Shown piece by piece: positions 11,093-21,205 of a stretch of DNA of 64,000 bases; positions within the stretch are counted from its first letter, which is position 1, and every line of letters begins with the position of its first letter. The stretch is from Carettochelys insculpta. Taxonomy: Eukaryota; Chordata; Testudines; Carettochelyidae. The notes under the pieces are model-generated. The model was not told the origin of the DNA. It ran no database searches and was given only the letters and a program-made list of their open reading frames with translations. The position numbers and the translations under genes are program-made. The DNA is taken from assembly GCF_033958435.1 (NCBI RefSeq), contig NC_134137.1, positions 318,369,501 to 318,433,500 of the forward strand, in the 5' to 3' direction.

Positions 11093-13029
11093 GTAAAGTC
11101 CGTGGGACTCTGTGCAGGTGTCAAAGGTCCACCTGCATGGATTTGACTACAGGACGATGCCAAAGCAGTAAAGACATTAGAGCAGCTGTTTCCTCTCTCT
11201 GTGCATCAGTTGGACTGCAGCGCTGGCCAATTTAATAATACTCTTATTAATATACTCCCTGTGGCTTTCTCAGAAGCACAGCATCTACCTTTAAATAGTG
11301 ATGTTTTGATATCAGTAATCTGTTTAAAATTACACTCCCTGTTGTAGAGGTAATGCAGACAATTTCTGGGCCAGGTACTACATTGCTGCACACCTCTGAA
11401 ATGAAGGGAGTGACATCAGTTTACTTCAGCTGAGCGTCTGGCCCCCCCTCCATTCTATCGTAATGATGGGACTTCCCTGCCTTTCCTCCAGACAGGACTT
11501 GTGGCTGCTGAGCTCTGCTCCTCATAAACGAGGGAGGAAACAGGCCAAATCATTGACCCAACCAGGTGTGTTTCTGCCTTTCTTTACATATCCTGCTCTT
11601 CCAACCCCACATCTTCCCCCTCATGCTTGCTGATTGTCCATGCAGGGCATCTCCCTGTCTGCTTTAACCTTGCTCAGCGCAATAGGTCCCAATGCTGAGC
11701 CAGGCCCTGGGGGTGCTAACACAATAAGGCAGGTACTACGCAGCTCAAATCAGCCGCTAAACGTTCATTAAATAGAGCTGAGCTGCAAAATAGCAACGGC
11801 TGGTTGGGTATCCACCTTGCATACTACTCTAGCCCCCCATTCTCGCTGTTTTCCAGCTGGTGAGCTTTCTGTATAAATGTGCAGCTATAGATTTAGAGCA
11901 CACAGACGGGTGCTCTCTCAACACATTGGCCCGGATTCTGCATAGTTCTGATCCTGGTCTAGCCGGTGCAAAACAGGCACCATTCTTGTCTGATAGCTGC
12001 ACACTCACTTTTCTTTACTCCTCCGCATAGGTATAAAAGGCTATGTGAGAAGCACAGCAACAGAAAATCAGGACACTCTAGTCCACTACGCAGATTGATC
12101 AGATGTCCTGATTTTATAGGAAGAGCTCCAATATTAAGGGTTTTTTTCTAAAGTAGGGCACATATTCAGAGGCAACGGGTTTGGGGATTGCAAGGAGGTC
12201 ACAGGCCATGTGCTCCTGCCTGCCCTTTCCCCTGCTCTGTCCCTGCCCACCTCTTCCTGCTGAAGTTTTGTGCTGCTTCCGGTGAGTGCGAGGCAGCTCC
12301 ACCCCGACCTGCTGGAGCATTGTGATTTGAGAGGAGAGTGAGCTAAGAAGCTCATGCGAATCTCAGGCCACGTTGTACTGTGACCAGGGACTGCCCCACA
12401 CTCACCAGAAGCAGCGCAGCATTAAGGGTGAGTGTGGGGGGGCAGTGTTGAGAGGGTGCATGTGACCCCCTGGGCACCTCCCACACCTCACCCCTTCACA
12501 TATTACCCTCCACTACCACCTCCCACCCCTTTTCCGGATTTTTCACAATTCCGTTGGGTCAGCCTGAGCCACAGACCAACTTATGGCCCTAGGGACAGAG
12601 CCAATAGGGAAAAAGGGTCTGCAGCAGTACATGCAGCTATAAAGCCTAAGGTTTATTTGATGGGCTCTCACAGGAGCAGTTTACCTTTGCCATTTAAGCT
12701 ATGGTTGGGGAGATAAGTGAGAGCAGTGGAAGACACCCGAATCAAAATGATGCCTGTGTAAGAGTAAACACCCAAAGCTGATACCCTGAAAACATCACTT
12801 ATTTAATGGTTGCACTTTTAGCATCATAGCTGCAGGAGGACTCAGACCAATAACATAAATTAGGACTGGTTAGCTGAAGTCATGTATCAGTAGATCATCT
12901 CTATATCCTATAAAGCACAAATGGCTAACTCAAAAGAGACAAACTCCCCACAATCATACTCGGGTTACAATCTCTTTTCTCCTACAACTATACAGTTTTA
13001 TTTACATAACTAAAAACAATGATCTTAAA
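11093..13029. other. Non-coding, no gene seen
   Basis: Sequence of mixed composition without a recognisable gene. Short open frames at 11966-12716 lack domains. Confidence 0.45.
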
Positions 13030-13560
13030 TAGTGTTTCTCAACCTTTTTTTTATAAAGTACCCCTTTAAAAATATATAAGTACCCTTAGATTTCTCTCAT
13101 GTACCCTTAAGGGTACGCATACCATCAGATGGAAAACATGGTCCTAAGGTAATCTGAGGTCTTGAAACGAGTGCCCTTCAACCTTTCCAGATTACTGTAC
13201 CCTTTTCACGAGTCACATTTGTTTTGCATCCCACCAAATTACACCTCACTTAAAACCAACTTACTTACAAAAACATGCCAAAATATCACAGAAGACTACT
13301 GCTGAAAACTTGCTGACTTTCTACCATCTTATTATCAAATGAATGAATTGGAATGGAAATATTGTACTTATATTTCAGCATAAGGCATATGAAGCAGTAG
13401 AAACAAGTCACTGTCCGAATGAACTTTTAGATTGTACTGACTTTACTAGAGATTTTTATGTAGCCTGATGTAAAACTGGGCAAATATCTAGATGAGCTTG
13501 TGTACCCCCTGGAAGACCTCAGTGTACCGCAAGGTACACATACTCCAGGTGAGAACACTG
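13030..13560. mobile_element. hAT-like MITE, about 531 bp
   Basis: Ends are (T)AGTGTTTCTCAACC at the left and GGTGAGAACACTG at the right, an inverted pair of the CAGTGTTTCTCA type common in hAT elements. Flanks gatcttaaa and atttaaag look like a decayed 8-bp duplication with one indel. The interior repeats the phrase 'tacccttaag/gtacc' several times. It contains no open frame of interest. The family call is from end sequence only. Confidence 0.5.
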
Positions 13561-13669
13561 ATTTAAAGTACAGGGCCTCCAATAACAAACCCCATTTTAA
13601 GATGCCGAAGTAGGCTAATATATCACTCACCAATTATGATTCACGTACTGTTTCTGCAGTGTAAAATTC

Positions 13670-13745
13670 CTATTTGATAGTCTTTAAGGTGCTACAGGAC
13701 TGCTTGATACTTGTGAAGATACAGACTAACACTGCTACCCCTATG
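13670..13745 (+). repeat. Short dispersed-repeat fragment (retroelement tail-like)
   Basis: The phrase 'tagtctttaaggtgctacaggactgc...gatacagactaacactgctac' is one I recognise as recurring in many reptile genomes at the 3' ends of retroelement copies. I cannot name the family from sequence alone. Confidence 0.4.
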
Positions 13746-15529
13746 AGCCCATAGCACATGATTTGCCAGCACTGGTACAAGTGTGCATATCTACGGCCAC
13801 TGACAGCTTAGAATCCCTCATTAGAAATCAGCAACTATATTGAACAAATATTTTCTTTGAGCTCGCTTTGAACTTTGGCTGAGAGTTTCTGTTACCACTG
13901 CTGAACCCTCTAGCCCTGGGTCTTACAGGGGGTGAGTAGCTGCTCTGCCACATTCTATTTCACAAAGCCAGCGCTTCATATGAAAACTTTATTGCATGTA
14001 CCTCTGTGACACTGCTCTGGTGTTACAAGGACAATCAGGAAAATAGCAGCAATTTGCCTTTATTACAAAGGCCTTTGGCCATCAACATTTATGCTAGGAA
14101 GAGAGAAATCAACTCAGGAAAGCTGGATGAAATTCATTCAACAAATTCAAGGGGAGAACATTGAATTGAATTCCAATCTCCCTGTGTAGTGAGGTGCAGG
14201 GACCTCCCCCTGACTCCGAGGTTGAGGAGGCCTCTCAGACACCTTGGTGGGCAGGCCCAGAACACCTGTGTCCTGCCCCCCCAGAAAGCAGCACCTGGGG
14301 CTGGAAGTACCAAAGACAGGGATCGAGGCTCATTAAAAGTCTGCCTATTGAGCAGGGCAGAGGCCTCTGACCAGGCTCCTGGGAGCCAGAGCCGGGGAAG
14401 CCGGGCCAAACCACCAGGCCAGTGAGAGCTACTGGCCAGCTGCCCTGACCAACCCAGAGGGCTGCAAGCAAGCCTGCCATTAGCCAGGTACCCAGACTTT
14501 CCTGATCTACTGCAGCTCTTGGGCCTGCAGTGAACCCCACATCCTGAGGCCCTCCTGGAGCTGGAGTGCCTGCCCATGGCTAGCTACCCTGGGGACCCAG
14601 CCGGGCACGGCCTGGAATCCTGCCTGCTACCCACAACGCCAAGACCTCAGACCTGCTGGAGCCCACAGTCCTGCCCCCTGCATACTACCCAAACGATGTG
14701 GAGATGCACGACTGGCCGGACACACGGACTGCTACTTACCCAGAGGAGAGCCGCCTTCCTGAGCCGGCCAAACACTCTGAGTGGAACCAAGCACCAGTGG
14801 AGGTGGAGGTAGAAAGTGGCCCAGGGAATGCTCCACCTGAGCCCATAGTGGTGTGTTGAGGCCTGGATCCCCACTACCCAGCTCACGGTGAGAACTGTCA
14901 CTAGGGACCTGGGCTGGGACGCAGTGGAGTGGGAAGGCCTGTGTTCCCCTACCCTGCTCCTGGAGAGGCAGCCTCTTGCCTCTCCCAAGCCACACTGCTT
15001 TGGTGGCTGACAGTTTGCCTGCTGCCCCACCTGGAACCAAGGGCCAGGCTCACTGACTGTTTGCCACGGCCTCGCCCTGAATCAGGGCCTGGGAGCAAAC
15101 CCTGCTGGCCGGCAGCCCCGTAAAAAGGAAGAAGGCTCTGGGGAGAGGGCCGTTGGCCATATGTAAACTGGGGCAAGGTGTGGAGGCCCAGGCCACCCAA
15201 AGGGGGTGCCCACCACTGGCCAAGACTGTTGCGTCCTGCTGCAATAGTTCTGTACTCTGTCTGTCTGGAGTACAAGCTTTCTACAAGAATGCTGGTCCAG
15301 CAACAGAGATCTGATCTTCCAGATCAGGTAAAGGTCTGCAGGATGTGTGAACCTTTGTGCTTATTGCATTGCTTTTGTTTGTACAATGTTGCTTGCACTG
15401 CTATGCTTGTGTGTTAAAGATTTCTACAGGGTAAACCTGCCCATCCTAACTTGATGTTTTTTTAACCCACATACTTTTACAAACTCATCACAGATTCACC
15501 TCTCTCTAGAAGAGTTTTTAGCACAAGTA
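13746..15529. other. Non-coding; GC-rich repeat-like block at 14180-15290
   Basis: The block at 14180-15290 differs sharply in composition from its AT-rich surroundings. An untitled plus-strand frame of about 90 codons (about 14583-14859, ending TGA) reads an acidic, Pro-rich peptide with YYPNDVEMHDWPDTRTATYP. This could be a retroelement internal fragment or chance. No ends or target duplications were seen. Confidence 0.3.
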
Positions 15530-16213
15530 GGCTACGTCTACACGTGAAGCCAACATCGAAATAGGCTATTTCAATGAATAACATCTACATGTCCTCCAGG
15601 GCTGGCAACGTCGATGTTCAACTTCGACGTTGCGCGGCATCACATCGAAATAGGCGCTGCGACGGTACGTCTACACGCCAAAGTAGCATGCATCGAAATA
15701 AGGGTGCCAGGCACAGCTGCAGACAAGGTCACAGGGCGGACTCAACAGCAAGCCGCTCCCTTAAAGGGCCCCTCCCAGACACAGTTGCACTAAACAACAC
15801 AAGATACACAGAGCCGACAACTGGTTGCAGACCCTGTGCCTGCAGCATAGATCCCCAGCTGCCGCAGAAGCAGCCAGAAGCCCTGGGCTAAGGGCTGCTG
15901 CCCACGGTGACCATAGAGCCCCGCAGGGGCTGGAGAGAGAGCATCTCTCAACCCCCCCCAGCTGATGGCCGCCATGGAAGACCCAGCAATTTCGACGTTG
16001 CGGGACGCGGATCGTCTACACGGTCCCTACTTTGACGTTGAACGTTGAAGTAGGGTGCTATTCCGATCCCCTCATGAGATTAGCGACTTCGACATCTCGC
16101 CACCTAACGTCGAAGTTAACTTCGAAATAGCGCCCGACGCGTGTAGCCGCGACGGGCGCTATTTCGAAGTTGGTGCCGCTACTTCGAAGTAGCGTGCACT
16201 TGTAGACACAGCT
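15530..16213. mobile_element. Harbinger-family MITE, 684 bp
   Basis: Left end GGCTACGTCTACACGTGAAG and right end CTTGTAGACACAGCT are an inverted pair with decay on the right. The 3-bp direct repeat GTA lies at 15527-15529 and 16214-16216. The internal sequence follows the 3276 copy closely: the 'ccaggcacagctgcagac' block, the 'cccttaaagggcccctccc' palindrome, and 'gctgatggccgccatgga' near the right end. It is non-autonomous. Confidence 0.85.
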
Positions 16214-16737
16214 GTAGATGCACTCAGTTCTGTTTGAACTGCTTGCGGGTATGCTCCTAGCGTTCAGGCTCCTCAGCAGTACACAGGGACTAATATGATC
16301 CTGCCTCAGAAACACTTATACTGAAGATCAGCATCACTGTAAACTGTATTAGCTTGAGTTTACTCCAGCCTGTAAAGTGTAGGACAGTTCAGAGCTAAGA
16401 CAAGAGCATCTGCAAGTTACATAATTTGCTCCACCCTCTGGTTATCTTAGGGAGGAAGATGTCGCACAGAACTCTGGATAACAGCATTCCTTAGAGATTC
16501 CACTGAACTGCTACGGGGAGAATGAGTTTGATGGGAGCAGACACAGGACCTGGCCGTGGCTGACTGTAAATATGTAAATACATCCACAAGAGGAAAATAA
16601 AATGTGGAAGGAAGAAGATTTTTCTGTTACTGATACTGACAGCCAGGCATAACAGTTTACTCATGCATGTGTGCTTCAGAGATACACTAAAGTGAAAGCA
16701 GAGGTTGCCATAAAGTGGCCTCACTGTGGCCATGAAA
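16214..16737. other. Non-coding, no gene seen
   Basis: No recognisable coding region or bounded repeat. Confidence 0.5.
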
Positions 16738-17258
16738 ATTACAATAGAAGCGTAGGACTGGTAGGGACCTCCAGAGGTCATCTAATCCAGTCCCCTGCAT
16801 TCATGGCAAGACTCAATAATATCTATACCACTCCTGACAGGTATCTGTCTAACCTGCTCTTAAAAAGCTCCAATGATGGAGATTTCACAACCTCCCTACA
16901 CAATTTATTCTAGTGCTTAACCACCCTGACAGTTAGGTAGACATTCTTATAGTCCAACCTATTCTGCCCATGCCGCAATTTAAGACCATTGCTGTTTGTC
17001 ATATCCTTAGAGATTAACAAGAGCAATTTTTCTCCTTTAATATACTTGAAAACTATTATCATGTTGCCTCTCAGTCTACTCTTCTCCAAACTAAACAAAT
17101 CCAATTTTTTCAATCTTTCCTCTAAGGCATATTTTCTAGACCTTAAATTGTTTTAGTTGCTTTCTCTGGACTTTCTACCAACTTGTCCACATCATTCCTG
17201 AAATGTGGTGCCCAGAACTGGACTCAATATTCTAGCTAAAGCCTTATGAGTGTGGAGT
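16738..17258 (-). mobile_element. CR1-type LINE 3' fragment
   Basis: Read on the minus strand, this is the end of a CR1-clade ORF2 and its 3' UTR. A frame at 16910-17113 has LFSLEKSRLRGNMI and VFKYIKG, the conserved C-terminal block of CR1 reverse-transcriptase ORFs. Here it is broken before NRLDYKNVYLTVRVVKHW-type sequence. The plus-strand text 'gggacctccagaggtcatctaatccagtcccctgc' is the reverse of the well-known CR1 3' UTR phrase. The copy is 5' truncated and dead. Confidence 0.85.
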
Positions 17259-18070
17259 AGCTTTTGCTCTCAACACTCCTGCAACTACATTGCAGAATGA
17301 TGTTTGCCCTTTTTTTTTTTTGTTTTTTTGGTTTTTTTGTTTTACAGCATTACACTGTTGGCTCCTGTTTTGCTTGCTACTACTGCCCACCTACACGCAC
17401 AGGGCCCGCCAGTGTCAGAAAAGCTACCATGTTACTTTGATAAGGTTTGTTCTTGACAAATTCATGTTGAATATTACTTATAGCTTTACTGTCTTTTAGG
17501 TGTTTGCAAACTGATTACTTTGTTATTGGCTCCATTATATTTAGTTATTAGTGGGCTTTCAAAGGGAGGTGACACAGCTGGTTGAGGGCACAGCAGGGAC
17601 ATGGCAGGCACGGCTGCTGTCCTGCTGTTGGAACAGTCCCTGAGGGATTGTTCTAGCCAGTGTCATTTAGAGCAATTCTGTGGCTGCTCTAACTTGCACC
17701 AGCGTAAAAGTACATCTCTACTTGGAGATTCTCAGCTCTGACAAAGATATTCACACTAGCTCTCACTGAGCGAGAGCACTAAAAATAGCAGTGTAGCCAA
17801 AGGCAACAATGAGTGTCAGCATGGGCCGTGGGATCCAGGTGGGTACGTGAGCATCATGATTTTGCATGTGCTACTGTGGCCACATCACTAGGTTTAGCAT
17901 TTCAGTTTGATGAGATCTAGCATAAGTATGTCTATGCCAGCTAGAACTCCCACCCTGATCTTTAAGTGTAAACACTGCCTGTCTTGCTGAGAGGGCCCTT
18001 TGCCTCCCCTATTCTGTCAGCCCCACCTACTGTGATTTTAACACTACTGAGGACTGTTCCCCATGTTCAA
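17259..18070. other. Non-coding; T-rich tract near 17310
   Basis: Contains a poly-T/GTTT tract at about 17310-17343. Nothing else was recognised. Confidence 0.45.
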
Positions 18071-18279
18071 ATAAGAACATCAGGATGGCCATATTGGACC
18101 AAACCAAAGACCTATCTAGTGAAGCTTCCTGTCTTACAACAGTAGCCAATGCCAGGTACTTCAGAGGGAGTGAACAGACCATTCATCCAGACACCCATTC
18201 CCAGCCTTGACAAACAGAGGCAAGGGACACTGTTTTTAATTCATCCTGGCTACTAGCCATTGATGGACTTATACTCCAT

Positions 18280-18722
18280 GGCTGTGGCCACACTAGCCCC
18301 TCCTTTCAGAGGGGCTACAGTAATGTGGCATTTTGGGATATGCTAATGAGGGGCTTCCATGAATATGCAGTGCCTCATTAGCATAATGGTGGCTGCATGC
18401 ACTTTGAAACTGCCAGTTTTGAAATGCAGCTACCCGTATAGCTGGGGTGGGGGGAGGACTTTCAAAGCAACCCCCTGATTTCGAAAGCCCCTTATTTCCA
18501 TCTGGTTTTGGGAATGTGGGGCTTTTGAAATCAGAGGGTCGTTTTGAGAGGCCCCCCCAGCTATGCAGGCAGCTGAATTGTGCAACCAGAAGTTTCAAAG
18601 TGCACATGGTTGTCATTATGCTAATGAGGTACTGCATATTCATGGCAGTGCCTCATTAGCATATCCTGAAGTGCCACATTACCATAGTCCCTCTGAAAGG
18701 AGGGGCTAGTATGGCCACAGCC
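18280..18722. mobile_element. Foldback MITE, 443 bp, CAT target duplication
   Basis: Ends GGCTGTGGCCACACTAGCCC and GGGGCTAGTATGGCCACAGCC are inverted copies. Direct repeat CAT lies at 18277-18279 and 18723-18725. The whole element is nearly palindromic. For example 'gctaatgaggggcttccatgaatatgcagtgcctcattagcat' on the left faces 'atgctaatgaggtactgcatattcatggcagtgcctcattagcat' on the right, with a centre near 18500. A related but left-truncated copy lies at 39382-39781. Confidence 0.85.
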
Positions 18723-18757
18723 CATGAGTTTTGCTAGTTCTTTTTTGAACCCTCTTA

Positions 18758-19175
18758 TGCTATGTCTACACAGTGTGCTAATGCTAGTGGGGGAGGTCAT
18801 GCAAATGAGGTGCTAATTTACAATTCATACAGCTCATTTGCATACTCTCATGTGATCACTGTCCCAGCGGAGGTTTCTGTTGCTACACAACTAGACATGT
18901 AGCCAGGGTTCTGTTGACCAAACACCCTCTTGTTGACAGCCCCTTATCCCTGACAAAAATGAGGTTTACGGGGCTGTCAACAAGGGGAGGGGTTTGGTCG
19001 ACAGAACCCTGTCTACACGGCTTGTTTTGTTCTGGCAGAAGCCTCTGCCAGGACAGCAATCACACAAGAGTATGCTAATGAGGCGTGAGATGTGTAAATT
19101 AGCACCTCATTTGCATTGTCGAGTGTCCTCATTTGCACGACCCTGCTGGCAGCAGCATGTTGTATCAACATAGCC
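18758..19175. mobile_element. Foldback MITE, about 418 bp
   Basis: Left end (T)GCTATGTCTACACA faces right end TATCAACATAGCC. Internal arms are inverted: 'aggtgctaatttacaattcatac' against 'gtgtaaattagcacctcatttgc', and 'gggttctgttgaccaaacaccc' against 'ggtttggtcgacagaaccctgtctac'. Candidate target duplications TTA and ATA differ at one base. It separates two adjacent segments of the host LINE, so its limits are supported from outside. Confidence 0.75.
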
Positions 19176-19266
19176 ATATAGTCTTACTCTTCACAACATC
19201 CTCTGGCAAAGATTTCCATGGCTGACTGTGCATTGTGCGAGGAAATATTTCCTTTTGTTTGTCTTA

Positions 19267-19516
19267 GGCTACGTCTACACTTCCCCCCCTGCTTTGAAGG
19301 GGGCATGGCAATCAGGGTGATGGGAGATTACTAATGAAGTGCTGTGAGGCATGTGCAGCACTTCATTAGGCTAATTCTCACCTGTGGCAACTTTGAAGTA
19401 GCCGTGGGCCCATGCTACTTCAAAGTGCCTTTACTCCCCAAAATTTTCATTAGTAATCTCCCATCACTCTGATTTCCATGCCCCCTTCGAAGAAGGGGGC
19501 AAGCGTAGCCATAGCC
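19267..19516. mobile_element. Foldback MITE, 250 bp, TTA target duplication
   Basis: Left end GGCTACGTCTACACTTCCCC and right end GGGGGCAAGCGTAGCCATAGCC are inverted with some decay. Direct repeat TTA occurs at 19264-19266 and 19517-19519. Inner arms 'gatgggagattactaatgaa' and 'ttcattagtaatctcccatc' pair well. The host LINE continues on both sides. Confidence 0.8.
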
Positions 19517-19545
19517 TTAAAGTTGCTGCCTATTAAATTAATTTG

Positions 19546-19819
19546 GGCTAGGCCTACACTGTATCCCTATCTCGAAATAATGTACGTAATTTGCAGTGTG
19601 GAAATTTCAGAAGTTATTCCGAGATACCTTATTTCAAACCCTATGTAAGCTACACTGTACTAGGATACGAAATAAGGGCCTGTTTCGAACTTCCAGGTAA
19701 CCGTCGTACAATATTGGTTTGACCCAATCTGGCCATCCTGATATTTTGAGCAGTGTTTGGCCATCCGGTTTCTATTTCAGGATACAAATGTATCCCAAAA
19801 TAAAGACCATAGTGCAGCC
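19546..19819. mobile_element. MITE, about 274 bp, degenerate ends
   Basis: Bounded by 'ggctaggcctacactgtatcc' and 'agtgcagcc', with 'tatttcgaac/ttatttcaaa' type motifs and 'ggatacgaaataagg' inside. Flanking TTG and TTA are a poor duplication match. The strongest support is that LINE sequence breaks off at the left side and resumes at the right side. Confidence 0.6.
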
Positions 19820-19855
19820 TTAGTTTTGGTGACCCCCCTAGTTTTTGACATCTCA

Positions 19856-20966
19856 GGCTGCGTCTACACGTGCACGCTACTTCGAAGTAGCGGCAGTAAC
19901 TTCGAAATAGCGCCCATCACGTCTACATGTGTTGGGCGCTATTTCGAAGTTGAAATCGACGTTAGGCGGCGAGACGTCGAAGTCGCTAACCCCATGAGGG
20001 GATGGGAATAGCGCCCTACTTCGACGTTCAACATCGAAGTAGGGACGTGTAGACGATCCGCGTCCCGCAACATCGAAATAGCGGGGTCCTCCATGGCGGC
20101 CATCAGCTGGGGGGTTGAGAGATACTCTCTCTCCAGCCCTTGCGGGGCTCTGTGGTCACCGTGGGCAGCAGCCCTTAGCCCAGGGCTTCTGGCTGCTGCT
20201 GCTGCAGCTGGGGGTCCGTGCTGCATATACAGAGTCTGCAACTAGTTGTTGGCTCTGGCTGCGTCTACACGTGCACGCTACTTCGAAGTAGCGGCAGTAA
20301 CTTCGAAATAGCGCCCGTCACGTCTACACGTGTTGGGCGCTATTTCGAAGTTGAAATCGACGTTAGGCGGCGAGACGTCGAAGTCGCTAACCCCATGAGC
20401 GGATGGGAATAGCGCCCTACTTCGACGTTCAACATCGAAGTAGGGACGTGTAGACGATCCGCGTCCCGCAACATCGAAATAGCGGGGTCCTCCATGGCGG
20501 CCATCAGCTGGGGGGTTGAGAGATACTCTCTCTCCAGCCCTTGCGGGGCTCTATGGTCACCGTGGGCAGCAGCCCTTAGCCCAGGGCTTCTGGCTGCTGC
20601 TGCTGCAGCTGGGGGTCCGTGCTGCATATACAGGGTCTGCAACTAGTTGTTGGCTCTGTGTATCTTGCACTGTTTAATGAAAGTGTGTCTGGGAGGGGCC
20701 CTTTAAGGGAGCGACTTGCTGTTGAGTCCGCCCCGTGACCCTGTCTGCAGCTGTGCCTGGCTCCCTTATTTTGATGTGTGCTACTTTGGCGTGTAGACTT
20801 TCCCTTGCTGTGCCTATTTCGATGTTGGGCTGAGCAACGTCGAAGTTGAACATCGACGTTGCCAGCCCTGGAGGACGTGTAGACGTTATTCATCGAAATA
20901 GCCTATTTCGATGTCGCAACATCGAAATAAGCTATTTCGAAGTTGGGTGCACGTGTAGACGTAGCC
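19856..20966. mobile_element. Harbinger MITE, 1111 bp, with a 401-bp internal tandem duplication
   Basis: Inverted ends GGCTGCGTCTACACGTGCAC and its counterpart ending at 20966 are flanked by TCA at 19853-19855 and 20967-20969. It is in the opposite orientation to the 3276 copy. The first 401 bp (19856-20256), including a complete terminal repeat, are repeated immediately at 20257-20657. I count about five mismatches, roughly 99% identity. Length minus one unit is 710 bp, exactly the length of the 3276 copy. The element lies inside a SINE that lies inside a LINE. Confidence 0.9.
20257..20657. repeat. Second unit of the 401-bp tandem duplication
   Basis: Begins exactly with a terminal inverted repeat and ends at 'ttggctct', the same point where unit 1 ends at 20256. 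The differences I see are A/G, T/C, G/C, G/A and A/G substitutions with no indels, so the duplication is recent relative to the family's overall divergence. Confidence 0.9.
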
Positions 20967-21205
20967 TCATAGAGCTGGAAGGGACCTCAGGAGGTTATCA
21001 AGTCCACTCCCCTGCCAAGATCAAGCACCATCCCCTTCTATTTTTTTTAATCTATTTACCCAGGATCCCTAAATGGTCTCCTCAAGGGCTGAACTCACAA
21101 CTTGGGATTTCACAGGCCAATGCTGAGACTACTGAGCCAGCTTTTGCATTATGAGAAGGGGTAAATACTTCCTTATTTGCTCTCTTCACTCAAGACATGA
21201 TTTTT

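Larger units (their letters stand above)
19848..21138 (-). mobile_element. tRNA-derived SINE with CR1-like tail, split by a Harbinger MITE
   Basis: Without the inserted MITE (19856-20966 plus one TCA copy) this is a SINE of about 180 bp read on the minus strand. It starts near 21138 with a tRNA-like head: 'tggctcagtagtctcagcattgg' resembles a pol III A box, and 'gttgtgagttcagccc' resembles a B box. It ends near 19848 with 'gggacctcaggaggtt'-type sequence shared with CR1 tails. An 8-bp direct repeat AG(T/C)TTTTG flanks it at 19840-19847 and 21139-21146. This matches the architecture of the turtle polIII/Cry SINEs; the exact family is inferred. Confidence 0.7.
18071..21205 (-). mobile_element. 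LINE (CR1/L3-like) 3' fragment interrupted by nested insertions
   Basis: Joining the pieces 18071-18279, 18723-18757, 19176-19266, 19517-19545, 19820-19847 and 21147-21205 gives one continuous minus-strand LINE end. Translations include TNKRKYF from 19176-19266 and FKKELAKLMEYKSI across 18240-18755, which match the C-terminal part of CR1-clade ORF2 proteins. The plus-strand phrases 'ccaatgccaggtacttcagaggga' and 'cacaacatcctctggcaaagatttcca' are ones I recognise from a common reptile LINE tail. Every gap between the pieces is a separate transposon with its own target duplication. Confidence 0.75.

Noticed and set aside
20218..20412. Repeated peptide frames shared by all Harbinger MITEs (for example the 100-codon frames near 3600, 19939 and 20340)
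   Set aside because: They recur because the MITE DNA recurs. They start at non-conserved positions, include the terminal inverted repeats, and correspond to no part of the transposase or Myb-like protein.
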